NCBI GenBank assembly: GCA_011109175.1
Contig: RDEW01000015.1
Coordinates: 77,277-141,276 of the forward strand
Source of the DNA: Dicyema japonicum
Lineage: Eukaryota > Dicyemida > Rhombozoa > Dicyemidae
Reading direction: 5' to 3'
DNA: 64,000 nt
The notes under the pieces were generated by a model that searched no databases, was not told the DNA's origin, and saw nothing but the letters and a program-made list of their open reading frames with translations. Both the position numbers and the translations under genes were made by a program. Below are positions 54,430 to 64,000 of this stretch, in pieces. The first letter of the stretch is position 1; the number at the start of each line of letters is the position of its first letter.

Positions 54430-55255
54430 CTATATTGTCAATGTAATTAACTAACCTCATCTCCTTTCTCGAATGAGTATTTTGAGCAATGAAACCCACG
54501 AATCGGATTGCACATAATTTAATATATAAGGCCATATAACCTGTTGAACTATGATAACTAAATTATTAAATTGGACAGCTTTTTAATCTTTTTTTCCAAC
54601 ATTATTTGGATCATCAAACAACATCTTTCGAAAGTTCGAGTGATTGTCTGATTGAATCTTTCATTTTGAATAAATATCACTTTTTTTCTTTAAGCTTTTG
54701 TAACAGCAATTTTGAATAAACTCTTCAAAATTGGCAGGTCAGAATTTTCGTACAGACAATATCATAAGAATTCGTGGAAGTGCTCTGAATGAAATATAAT
54801 ATCCGTCAAAAACTAAATATATATTAGACATTTTGATAAAGCCTTTCAACTCTATTTGATGAATCCACTAATATATAATGAAGAAATGTAAGACAATACA
54901 AAAATAATATGGACTAAGCATTAGCAACAAACGAAGCACCACAACAACGTGGGACAAGCGTGACATAACAATTCAAATTAGAATTAATGTTTATATTATA
55001 ATTTTATACATTAAAATTAATATTTTATATTACTAAAAATTAGAATTTAATCAAAAGAACAATTTTCATAGATTGAAAAAAATTCAAAAAATTCAAAAAT
55101 CGATATTGCAAGTAGCGCATAGTTGCAAGTAGCGCTCGCGACATATTAAAGTTTATTCCAATCAGCAACAAATCGGTAAAGAAACGATGATGTGCCATTG
55201 GATATGGATTATAATCGAATAAAAATATTTTTAAGAAATAGAATATAAACCATAT
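54430..55255. other. AT-rich stretch, nothing identified
   Basis: No coding, RNA or transposon motif could be supported. Confidence 0.4.
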
Positions 55256-55258
55256 TTA

Positions 55259-55515
55259 AAACTGCCATCCATCCAAAGTGGCCCGCCGACATTATCGACG
55301 TTGCGTTGCTCTCACGATTGCAACAGAGATCAACTGGAGTAGCCACCGGGTCTCACGTGCGTCGTGGCTTTTTAGTGTAGCTAAGCGTCAAGTTTCTTTA
55401 GGAAGCGAAGCGATTTTCCATTATTCCTCCAGTTGTCTCGACAGTATCGATAAAACGCGAATCGGTCGCGTAGCGCTTTGTATTTTTCTCCTTTTCCTCG
55501 TAAAAATAATCTATA
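55259..55515 (-). pseudogene. RLE-type element, C-terminus and 3' end
   Basis: Reverse complement of the 3' part of the copy at 15400-15630, beginning at the shared terminus 'aaactgccatccatcc' and running to 'gcgtagcgcttt'. It stops before the catalytic WDVT block. Confidence 0.75.
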
Positions 55516-55559
55516 TTCAATATTGAAAAAATTAAATTACTAGATAAATCAATACTTTC

Positions 55560-57230
55560 TGAAAATGAATCCTCATTACTTGCTTATGTAATTTTTGTCA
55601 AAGATGGACTGATTATGCAGGGATGTCCAGGAAACTTGGCCATTTTTAGGATACCTCACTGGCGTTCCGTTACGTAATCAATATTTGGGACGACGTTTAG
55701 CGTTTTCAGTGACATTTGAATCTATTTCTAGAATCTCGATAAAATTCTAAAGCATCGGTTTTGTATTACCTCCAGTTTGCTCTGCGCGGATAGAGATGGA
55801 AGGATGATCGGTAAAATAAATCTTTCGTACAAAGCTCTGACAAAGGTATGGAAGATACCGGAAAATGTGAAAAATTCTTAATAATTCCAACTTTCTTTTG
55901 GATCTTCGAGGCTATTAGATCAGGGGTAGGTGACTGCCAAGATGGAGGGGGTCTTCTTGGTAGGATCGGAAATCATAAAAATTATCTGCGGCGTTATCTG
56001 ATTCTCTTTTCGTGAGGAGGTGAAGGTTGTCACGTGTTATTTACTTGGTGAGACTTTTTGGCAGTTCTTCAAAACCAGGTTTAATTTCTCCAGTCCAAAT
56101 TGTGTCGCCTCCCAGTTTTTCAATGTTTTGCTGCAATAGCTACTCGTCATAGTAGGACATAAGGATGAAGTTGTGGTAACTGAGTTGGATGAACTTAGGA
56201 ACACCTTAAAGTTTGCAAGAAATGACTTGGGTTTAAGGTAGGATAGAAGTTATAAATTTTTTTGCGTTAGGATCTTCCGGGTACTTAATCAAATGCCTTC
56301 TCTATATTAGCTGAGACCAAAAAGTTCTTTCGTGTGAGTTGAGAGTATTGAACCAATTTGCCCAAGTAAGTTGTGGTTAAGTGTCGCCGAAACCACGTTA
56401 AAAGAAGGGAAGTGCATTGGACAGACAGATCTTTTGAAGGACCAGTTTTCTAAAACACGTGACAGAGCACAGATGATGGAGACCGGCCGATAGAAGGAGA
56501 AAAACTGGTGGTTTGTTTTTCTTCAAAATAGGGTAATTTAATGATTTCTTCCATAGCAACGAAATCTTGTTTTTGTTCAACGAAAAATTAAATATCTGAG
56601 TTATTGCTTCTATCGTGGATAAACCCAGGCTTTTAGTTTAAGAAAAAAAGATGTCGTCTGATCCCTAGAACGACGATTTATTCATTTCCTGATGGCTGAA
56701 TGCACTGTAAATATGTCATAGAGAATTATGCAAATTTTTTAAATCTTTTTTTTACAACATGGACAAAGATCCAAGTTTTTGGAATGTGGTCTATAGCTGC
56801 TTTCACATAGTCTTTCATAAGGTCATTGGGATCTGTCTTGTGGTTTGAATTTAAGTGTTTAGAGTACTTCTTGAAACCATATCGCGGTGAAAGAGATGTT
56901 TTTCCAGAACAGCTTCCAAGCGTTTTTTATATGCTTTGTAATGTTACACATGATTTCTTTATTTAGGTTTAAATTTTGTCACTGACGTCTACTGACTGTC
57001 ACGTTTTTTTTGTTTTTTCTAGTTTGGACTAAGCTTCGTGTTTAGAATCAATAGAATGCAAAGGACGACGGTATCGATCAAATGGAAATCTTCTATCCGA
57101 AAACCTTGAAGGTGTTTTCAATTACATGAATGTGAGCCAGACTACCTGTGAGAAGTGAGAATGGTTTTTAAAGTATGAGTTAACGAATGTGACAAGTAAT
57201 CTACGATGTTCTTCTAGATTTCTCATCTTT
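55560..57230 (-). pseudogene. Non-LTR retrotransposon RT, decayed
   Basis: Readable blocks on the minus strand: 'FYRPVSIICALSRVLEN' (motif 2), 'VSANIEKAFD' (A), 'LKNWEATQFGLEKLNLVLKN' (post-C) and 'LPSLSAQSKLEVIQNRCFRI' (C-terminal 'kLe.iQNr..R'). Many stops and shifts; motif C was not recovered cleanly. Jockey- or R1-like by these motifs, and not closely similar to the other RT copies here. Confidence 0.6.
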
Positions 57231-57329
57231 TTCCTATATTCATGATGTTCTTTTAAAGAATATTTATAGACAAGGATTTTATTTTCATATTTTTTTCAAT
57301 TAATAATAACAGCCTTTTCATGAGAGCTC

Positions 57330-57602
57330 CGCATAGGCAGGACACACTTTATTTATGTAAAAATATTTATGCTAACTAATTGTATAAAGGAATAACTAAA
57401 GAATGCTCTTTACTACTTTTCTTTTTGTTGTGTGAGTTTTTTTATAGACAGTGAAGTATACACTGATGACGGCGTCACTCGTCAATCCAAAGCATCGTAA
57501 ATGCGTGAAACCTTTAGCCGGAATATACAGCAGCGAGATTTGAATTAGAAGCCATCAGGCCTTTTTGTCCGGCATTTATGACACAGCGCCATCCCGGATT
57601 TT
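57330..57602 (-). mobile_element. tRNA-derived SINE, copy 3
   Basis: Shares 'gatgacggcgtcactcgtcaa' and 'aagaatgctcttta' body blocks and the tail 'ggacacactttattta' with the copies at 29862 and 36048. Its head (GGGATGGCGCTGTGTCAT on the minus strand) keeps an A box; the B box is degraded. Confidence 0.7.
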
Positions 57603-57603
57603 T

Positions 57604-57650
57604 TAAATTATTATTAACCCAAGAACACCAATAGTTAATTTAATTATTAA
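57604..57650 (-). mobile_element. 'GIT' family 3' UTR scrap
   Basis: 'attaacccaagaacaccaatagttaatttaatt' equals the UTR at 42572-42605. No coding part. Confidence 0.5.
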
Positions 57651-57689
57651 ATTTTTTTAACATGTGAAAAATTTATTAACAACAAAATA

Positions 57690-58905
57690 TTATTTATTAA
57701 CTATGGGGAGAGCGGCTGTTGACATCACGGAGTAAGCGTTTCCGCTGACAACTGCGATACCAATTCGTTGCCTCAGTCAGACCGCTTCCCGCACGTCTTT
57801 CTTGCGGTGGGCCAATTCTCCAGGGTGCAAGGTGCTCTGCCCGCAAACCGAGATCCAACTACGAGCTGCGATACCAATTCGTTGCTCAGCCAGACCGCTT
57901 CCCGCACGTCTTTCTTGCGGTGGGCAATTCTCCCAGGGTGCAGGTGCTCTGCCCGCACTACTTTTGCACGAGAGCGGGTGCAGCCCTTTGGCATCGACCA
58001 TCCCTCCACAACGACATCGATGTTCGACGCAAACATCAACTCCCAGGCATTGTGCGATCCCAATCCGAAAACAGTCATCGTCAAAAGAGTCCCCAAGGAG
58101 GAACACGAAGTGCATCCAGCCACGCTTCGCTCCCATGGTTGGCGGCGGACACAGGCATGCAAGACGATGTTAGTTGGCCTTAGACTTTAGCACGTCTAGA
58201 TGTTCTCGGAGTAGATATCATCCACTCATGTTGCCTCGAAGGATCGTTCGGCATATCCAAACCAGTTTCATACCATTCGCTACGAGCTTCGTCGAAGACT
58301 TTTTCCCTAGAAAGTCCGGTTGGAAAACGTAGGATATCTTGGACCAAAAGGCTTCCACTTGAGAGCAATGACACATATGCTGGAAAGGCGATCTCCCGCG
58401 CAGACCTGAGACCCGTTTCTCCGAGGCGTGTAGGAAGCTTGCATTGGTTCCAACTCGGCACATCAAAGTGGATGTTTAGAAGCAATTCAGCTGATTTTCT
58501 CAATTTCCTATCCAGTGACAGGAGGTTGTCACGATGTTTGAAGCAGGGAGAACATTGGAGAGCATATATGAGTTTGGGAAAGCCGATGCTATTCTTCAAA
58601 AGGAAGAACGCTGTATGACCTTCGAGTAAGGAGAGTTTCTCCGTGACTCTAGAGAGTTCATCATATTTTGTTAAAAGATGGCTCCGCAGTTCCTTTTCGT
58701 CAAGTGGGCACCCAAGAAAGTATGTCCACTCCATGGGTACGACAGTAATTCCAGTAGTATCGAATTGAAAGACTCGACCACGTTGATAAAATCACTCTCC
58801 GAGTATGTGATAATTATTAGCTCCGATTCTTTATGTTTATTTCAAGTCCGAGGATTCGTAGTGCCGGCACGGCATGTGACAGAACGTCGTAAACTTTTCT
58901 CCACG
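57690..58905 (-). mobile_element. RLE-type retrotransposon, 5'-truncated, interrupting 18S rDNA
   Basis: On the minus strand, immediately after the 18S sequence stops, the frame reads 'WRKVYDVLSHAVPALRILGL' and, after shifts, 'MEWTYFLGCPLDEKELRSHL', 'LLEGHTAFFLLKNSIGFPKL' and 'CKLPTRLGETGLRSAREIAF', the RT thumb/C-terminal region. Then come the zinc motif 'CVEHRCRCGGMVDAKGLHPL' with 'SCKSSAGRAP' and, after an internal deletion of the endonuclease, the last block 'LRQRIGIAVVSGNAYSVM'. Same orientation as the rRNA gene, as for R-type elements. The catalytic RT palm and the RPDG/WDVT core are missing. Confidence 0.75.
57753..57960. repeat. About 90-bp duplication separated by an 18S rDNA snippet
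   Basis: Copy 1 (57753-57843) and copy 2 (57866-57957) share 'ctgcgataccaattcgttgc', 'cttcccgcacgtctttcttg' and 'ggtgctctgcccgca'. The 25 bases 57843-57867 between and overlapping them, starting gcaaaccgagatccaactac, are identical to 18S positions 59631-59655 in this window. Confidence 0.85.
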
Positions 58906-59159
58906 GAACGTCTAAGAACAATCACAGACCTGTTATTGCTCACTTTCAAGTGTTTTAAACATTGACCCCTCTAGGATGTCGATCGTCTAGAATCGAAAAA
59001 CTAATAAGTATTTTTGAATCTGGTGCGTTATAATTAATCAAACATATCACTCTACCAAACAACAACGGTCATGCACCACTACCCACAGAATCAAGAAAAA
59101 GATATCAGTCTGTCAATCCTTACGGGTGAGTTTTTCTGTGTTGAGTCAAATTGAGCCGC

Positions 59160-59208
<49 letters not shown>

Positions 59209-59349
59209 TTTGCAACCATACTTCCCCCGGAGCCCAAAGACTTTGGTTTCCCGGAAGCAACCCGCTAATGTACAAATACTTATTAGCGGGGTACTAGTTG
59301 GCATCGTTTATAGTTGGAACTACGACGAGATCTAATCGACTTCGATACT

Positions 59350-59398
<49 letters not shown>

Positions 59399-60232
59399 TG
59401 TAGTTCGTCCTGCACCGGTCTACGAATTTCACCTCTAGCGGTGCAATACGAATGCCCCCGTCTGTCTCTGTTAATCATTACTTTGCTACTGTTAACCAAT
59501 AGAAAAGTCTTTTTCTATTATTCCATGCTGAGATATTCAAGCAGAATGCTTGCCTTAAGCACTCTATTTTGTTCAAGGTAAAGCCATAGACTAACTACAG
59601 CAATGGCCTACTTGCATGTATTACACACAAGCAAACCGAGATCCAACTACGAGCTTTTCAACTGCAGCAACTTTAGTATACACTATTGGAACTGGAATTG
59701 CCGCGGCTGCTGGCACCAGACTTGCCCTCCAATTGCCTTCATTAAAGCTTTTACGATTATTTCATTACGATCTCTGAACAAATGCCCAGATCCGTTATTT
59801 ATCATCACTATCTCTTTATGCCAAAAGTGGATAATTTTCGCACCTGCTGCAATCCATAGATCTGGCAGCCATTTCTCATGCTCCCTCTCCGGAATCGAAC
59901 CCTGATTCCCCGTTACCCGTTGTAACCACGGTAAGCCACTACCTCACCGTCAACAATTGATGGGGCGGACATCTAATTGATATGTCACCGGATATCCCGG
60001 TGATCAGCAAATTTATCCAGAGTCAACTAATTCTAATAATTGCGCTTTAATAAGCTTTACGCATGTATTAGCTCTAGATTTACAACAGTTATCCACCGTC
60101 GTTTGACATTATCAAGTAAGTTATGTCCGATTTAATGAGCCGTTCGCGGTCTCGCTCATTAGAGAGCATGAACTTACACTTGCATGGCTTAATCTGTAAG
60201 ATAAGCATATGACTACTGGCAGGATCAACCAG
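58905..60232 (-). rRNA. 18S rRNA gene, 5' portion, interrupted
   Basis: The minus strand starts at 60232 with CTGGTTGATCCTGCCAGTAG and runs through the conserved helices: TTAAGCCATGCAAGTGTAAG, the 'ACGGGTAACGGGGAATCAGG' region, 'GCCAGCAGCCGCGGCAATTC' (530 loop), a short AT-rich V4, 'GAAACTTAAAGGAATTGACG' and finally 'GAGCAATAACAGGTCTGTGA'. It breaks off near 58905, where 'GGGGCCGCACGCGCGCTACA' would be expected; the last quarter and the decoding site are absent. The variable helices are AT-rich and divergent, as in fast-evolving parasites. Probably a dispersed or disabled rDNA unit. Confidence 0.93.
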
Positions 60233-60598
60233 CTATCTTTTCACAGCAATAACCCACACTTACATGGGCTTATGCATGTATTTACATTTAGTAACCGTGC
60301 TAAAAGCACTTGTTCAACAAAATGATGCAGTATACTGCAAAGAACTGCCTTTCACTGTAATATAGGACCCTTTTATAATAATCAACCGACAATTGCCCAC
60401 ACCGATAAAATTGCTTCACTGAATGGATACACCTTTTTTTCATTTCAGTAATACCCTGCAGTGAAAAATGCCTTTTGAGTGATAAAACCATGCAAAAGAA
60501 CAGATGCGTCCTCAATCAAGCAGACAAGCTGGCTTCCTTTATAAAACCAAGGCTCTTCTAAAGGTGCCCGACTAGTCCGTTAAAATCAACAAATGCAC
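60233..60598 (-). other. Probable 5' external transcribed spacer / rDNA spacer
   Basis: Lies directly upstream of the 18S 5' end, without coding sense or transposon motif. Contains short repeats such as 'tgcatgtatttaca'. Assigned by position only. Confidence 0.45.
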
Positions 60599-60599
60599 T

Positions 60600-60995
60600 T
60601 TTTACAAAAATTTTACCACCCCCCTGATTAAGTAATCTCGGAGGCCTCTATCAGATTTCTTATCTTCTCTTTGTGCGCCTTCCTGGGAACCAAAGCAACT
60701 TCTCTGTGGGCGTAATGATTTGGGGAATAGAAATTGGAGAGGGATGATATATACCCTTCTCATAAGACACGTCTTGGCTGTGTACTGTTGGGAGTTGTAC
60801 TGTTTACACAGAGAAGCAAATCCATTTTGTCGGATAAGGCCTTCAAGTGATGAGGGGATTTGTTTTTCTAGTTTCCCGAGATTACTAGTAGTAGTGGCTG
60901 TCAATGACTAAATGTCGCTGATGTTTTATTTGTTCGTCCAGGACAGATTGATTCCCCATCACGTACAGCATAGCTGACAGTTGGCTCAATGAATT
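60600..60995 (-). pseudogene. 'GIT' family C-terminal region
   Basis: Reads 'KLEKQIPSSLEGLIRQNGFA', 'MRRVYIIPLQFLFPKSLRPQ' and 'RSCFGSQ', parallel to 'SLENLIGQNGKGFAALCRKS..RPQRSC' at 42800. The GIT end is shifted ('EASEIT' in another frame, context GAGATTACTTAA). The upstream end lies by the poly(TTA) run at 60996-61005, the 3' tail of the neighbouring RTE element. Confidence 0.7.
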
Positions 60996-61005
60996 ATTAT
61001 TATTA

Positions 61006-62636
61006 TTATAAAGCACAACGTCTTGCCATTGGAAATGACAAAACCAGTGCAGTACCAAACATTAATTTTTTAGTTAATTTTCTCCACTTTCCACGATCCT
61101 GAGCCAAATCCCTCAAGTAGTCCAGGTCATCTCCCGTAGTTAGAGATAATCCTATTCTCTTCAGGTCTTCATTCAGTGTCGTGGCCAGTGATGCTCTCGG
61201 ACGTCCTCGGAACTTCACCTCCTCGGTTTGAAAGTATTCCTCCATGGCAACATTAGCTGGAGTTTCGATATTTCCCCGTAGGATGTGTCCAAATAGACTC
61301 CAACGAAATTCCATGATGTCTAGTGAAATCGGTTTAGAAGACGTAATAGAGTATAGTTCTTGACTTCTTGTTCTCATACGGTCCCAGCACGAATGAATCT
61401 TCCGTAGTTGTCCCCGATGGAAGGAGTTTAGTTTTTCAATGTCATTTAGGGTTAATGACCAAGAACTTGCATTATATAGGAGTATTGGTTTGACTAACGA
61501 ATTGTATAGTCGAGTTCTGATCTCTCGATTCAAGCCCTTCTTTCTTAGAAACCAATTTCTTCTCAAGTTGTATAAGGCCGTATTTGCTTTAATCTTCCGT
61601 GCAATGATGTCTTCTTTATCTCCAAGCAGGGATCCCAGCTTTTTAACCTTTCGCCAATGCTCTTCCAGAATAGATTCCTTCCTCATCAAAGTTGTCAGCT
61701 CTGTCTTGTCTTTGTTGATATTTAGTGACCATTTTTCGAATACTCTTGGTGCCGTCTCGAGTAATCCCAATAGGGCCTCCCCATTTTGCGAGACGAAGTC
61801 CACATCATCTGCATAAGCTAGGATGCTAGTTCCCTCCACAATAAAAGGCTTGAGATCCCGTAGCGCAGATTCAAGATATGCAACAAAGAGGAGAGGAGAC
61901 AATGGATCTCCTTGTGGAGTCCCAGTATTTGTCGAAAATGGCATGGCTTGAGTATTTCCAATTTTAACAGTTAGTTGTGTTTCAGCCAGTAGTGCCCTAA
62001 TCATCGAAACTGACGAGGCGTCGAATAGACCCGTGATAGATTCCAATAATTTACAACGGTTAACTGAATCAAACGCTTTCGATATGTCAATCCCAAGGAT
62101 CCCAAAAATGTTCTAAATCTTTGAATGGTTGAACATCTCCATTTTAGGCTCCATAAGACGTCTGCCGTTGATCTCCCCTCGCGGAATCCACTATGGTATG
62201 GTGAAAGATAGGCTTCCAAATTCTCTCTTACACGTTCGAGAGTGATAATAGCCAGGATCTTCCTGATAACATTCATTAGGATGATCGGTCTCAAGTTTGT
62301 TACTTTTCCTTTCGGCTTATTTGGTTTGGGAACCGGAATCAAATAACCCTCTCCAATGGGTAACAACACACGTTCTTCAAACATTTTGTTCATGATCAAC
62401 GCAATGATTTCGTAGAGGTAGTCACCGCCGTGTTTGAATAGTTCAGGACGTAGTCCATCCGGGCCCGCACTTTTATCAGGTTTCAGCCTTTCACATGCTA
62501 ATTTCACCTCATAAGGTGCAATTTTCATTCCCAGTTCACCGGATCCACAAATGAATGCCGAAATCACATTCTGAGTCGTATTTAGCCCCGACCTGAAGTG
62601 ATCAGTAACCAACTCGGCAATCTCAGATGGGTTCAT
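61006..62636 (-). pseudogene. Reverse transcriptase and C-terminal tail of the RTE-like element
   Basis: Frames 62636-62001 and 62046-61006. Motifs: 'ERLKPDKSAGPDGLRPELFK', 'GYLIPVPKPNKPKGKVTNLR' (1), 'HSGFREGRSTADVLWSL' (2a), 'NTGTPQGDPLSPLLFVAYLE' (B), 'SILAYADDVDFVSQNG' (C) and the tail 'FRWSLFGHILRGNIETPANV', 'RGRPRASLATTLNEDLKRIG'. Motif A sits at the frame change near 62080 ('GIDISKAFDSV'). One shift separates two otherwise open halves. Confidence 0.85.
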
Positions 62637-63049
62637 TATTCGTCTTCCATTTTGGTCGTATAATATAGGGTACTCTTCTTATTGTGACATTTAAGTAGCC
62701 TAACGGCTTCGTAGTATCCCCTGTTACCCTTTAGCCCTTCCAGGTGCTCTAATTTGTTTAAGGCATCACATCTAGTAGCAGTCCTCACAGCTTTCTTTAT
62801 TGACTTATGTATTCTTGCTTTTTCTTTCCTGAGTTCATCTATTGTAAATTTATTCATAGTTTTCTTTTCCTGTATTTGCAGTCGAATTTGCCTCTGCAGT
62901 TTGATTAGATTAGAGATATCTTGACTTGCACTATTCACATTTATCCAGCTTGGAATCTCCATATACATTTCATCATATGTTTTATGCATCGCCATTGATA
63001 CGTTTTTCCATACGTTTAAACATGATTGGTTCGTGTTAATATTCTCCAA
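62636..63049 (-). CDS. Linker region of the RTE-like ORF
   Basis: A 137-codon frame, basic and helical ('IRLQIQEKKTMNKFTIDELR', 'ATRCDALNKLEHLEGLKGNR'), between endonuclease and RT. In the intact element it would be continuous with the frames on both sides. No recognised domain. Confidence 0.6.
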   Translation of the reverse strand: MENINTNQSCLNVWKNVSMAMHKTYDEMYMEIPSWINVNSASQDISNLIKLQRQIRLQIQEKKTMNKFTIDELRKEKARIHKSIKKAVRTATRCDALNKLEHLEGLKGNRGYYEAVRLLKCHNKKSTLYYTTKMEDE

Positions 63050-63057
63050 TTTGTTGG

Positions 63058-63970
63058 TTATTCGTTTTCTGTATATCTCCTTAATTTGTGGATCTGAGAA
63101 ATTAATAGTCTTATTGTAGGCGTATTTTTTGGGTGGGTAGTATATTTGGAGTGTTTGTAATAGCTTACTCGAAATTTCGCAATGACCATCTTATGGTCAG
63201 TGTCAATGGACGAACCTCCGTAAGATCTCGCATTTGTCAATAATCTCTTATCTTTGCATCGACATATTATATAATCGATCTGGTTAAAAATATTGATTAT
63301 TTCTCCGTTCTTTTTCTTGGTTGTCCCACACCAAGTCGTCATATGTCTTGCAGCGTGAGCGAATGCTGTATTACATAAGAACAAATCGTTTGACCGACAG
63401 AAGTTTCCTAACAGCGTTCCAGGAAGGTTTCTTTTCCCCCTGCTGAATCTCCCCAAGAACGTTTCGTCGGTATCTGTTCTCCTCCCCACCTTGGCGTTCA
63501 TATCACCAGCTATAAATAAAAGTGCGGAGTCGGCCAATTCTAAATATAAATCTGAATAGAAGTCATCAAATAGAGCCGGATTTTGTTAATCCAACCACTG
63601 TGAGGTGCGTATACATTGATAATGGAGACAATGTCAGTGCTTGCTTTGGCATTCATAAACTTCATTTGTAGAACTCCGATGCGGTCATTAACTGCCCATA
63701 CTCTGTAGATATGAGGGAGAAATTCCATTTTGATGGCAAAACCCAGTCCATAGTTCCTGTTGACAGTCGGAAGAAAGATCAATTTGAATTTACCACATGT
63801 TTCTTCATGGTTATCTTGGATTTTGGTTTCCTGTAGGCAACCAATTGCGACATCGTAATTATGTAGGTCTTGAAAGAGAGGTCCTTTTCCAAGAAGAGGT
63901 TAGGCCTGGACGTTGAATGAGAGCAGCGAAAATTTCTCCAAAAGATAAGGTTCGTACTTTTCAGACATGT
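63058..63970 (-). pseudogene. APE endonuclease region of the RTE-like element
   Basis: Blocks: 'FSLLSFNVQA' (motif I), 'DVAIGCLQETKIQDN' (catalytic Glu), 'FLPTVNRNYGLGFAIKMEFL', 'IINVYAPHSGW', 'LLFIAGDMNAKVGRRTDTDE' (GD-N), 'LGNFCRSNDLFLCNTAF', 'MTTWCGTTKKKN', 'IDYIICR' and 'SSIDTDHKMVIAKF' (terminal DH). All expected catalytic residues are present. The 'NV.AP..GW', 'GD.NAKVG' and 'N.L...NT.F....  TW' wording is that of the RTE clade. Confidence 0.8.
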
Positions 63971-64000
63971 TAATACTTTATTAGAGCCACGTCACCAGCT

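Larger units (their letters stand above)
60996..64000 (-). mobile_element. Nearly full-length RTE-like non-LTR retrotransposon
   Basis: From the window edge (minus strand AGCTGGTGACGTGGCTCT, the family 5' end) to a (TAA) repeat at 60996. Encodes, in several frames, an APE endonuclease, a basic linker and an RT with a long C-terminal tail. Only about four shifts or stops break it. The first ATG near 63969 opens 'MSEKYEPYLLEKFSLLSFNV' and runs into a stop after 'QA', where a one-base change restores the endonuclease frame. Confidence 0.85.

Noticed and set aside
57768-58190. Overlapping open frames of 87-140 codons on both strands
   Set aside because: They arise because this GC-richer RLE segment and its duplication lack stops; only the minus frame with the zinc motif matches a family.
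59363-59905. Plus-strand ORFs inside the 18S gene
   Set aside because: The sequence is conserved rRNA; these frames have no protein signal.
1-64000. CRISPR arrays, operons, ribosome binding sites, replication origins
   Set aside because: The window is eukaryotic; no regularly spaced direct repeats or prokaryotic signals were seen.

Overview
This window looks like a scaffold from a very compact, AT-rich animal genome, and I infer a dicyemid mesozoan or close relative. The evidence is twofold. First, seven protein genes are of metazoan type: glypican, COMMD9, NOP9, EIF1AD, aspartylglucosaminidase, a K50 homeobox gene and an HNK-1/CHST-type sulfotransferase. Second, wherever these genes need splicing, the introns are about 22-31 nt long with GT..AG ends. 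Introns this small in an animal that uses the standard code are, to my knowledge, a hallmark of dicyemids. The species call is inference; intron length and gene identity are read directly.

Host genes occupy a small part of the window: COMMD9 (5155-5799, -), sulfotransferase (6655-7434, +), K50 homeobox (about 10409-11071, +), NOP9 (17381 into an N gap, +), an EF-hand calmodulin-like gene with a frame-breaking duplication (about 18898-19460, +), tRNA-Thr(UGU) (25311-25382, -), glypican (26687-28596, -), aspartylglucosaminidase (34524-35706, +), EIF1AD (38298-39021, +) and the 5' three-quarters of an 18S rRNA gene (about 58905-60232, -). They are not organised in operons.

Most of the rest is transposon debris, mainly non-LTR retrotransposons. 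(1) R2-group-like elements with a restriction-like endonuclease (RLE). The best copy (21836-25080, -) has an N-terminal PHD finger, an RT with a WYLDD motif, a CxC zinc motif and an 'RPDG..WDVT' endonuclease; about a dozen heavily 5'-truncated copies lie elsewhere and one interrupts the 18S gene. (2) RTE-like elements, best at 61006-64000 (-), sharing a 5' end 'GGTGGTGACG' with copies at 43430, 48226 and 54360. (3) Jockey-superfamily elements with APE endonuclease: a nearly complete one with a zinc-knuckle ORF1 (30268-33985, -), a 5'-truncated one with a long open RT (51450-53320, -), and many copies of a family whose protein ends in 'GIT' with a conserved stop context. One fragment (47958-48155) carries a 2A ribosome-skipping motif just before its endonuclease. 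DNA transposons include an hAT-like element with perfect 8-bp target duplications (1212-2966) that holds two nested retroelement fragments, an hAT/BED fragment, and a pogo/Tigger fragment. A tRNA-derived SINE is present in three copies.

Assembly quality matters for interpretation. There is one 499-N gap and three single-N joins, each flanked by near-duplicate sequence. Several host genes need one-base corrections, mostly in homopolymer runs. Some apparent pseudogenes may therefore be assembly or base-calling artefacts.
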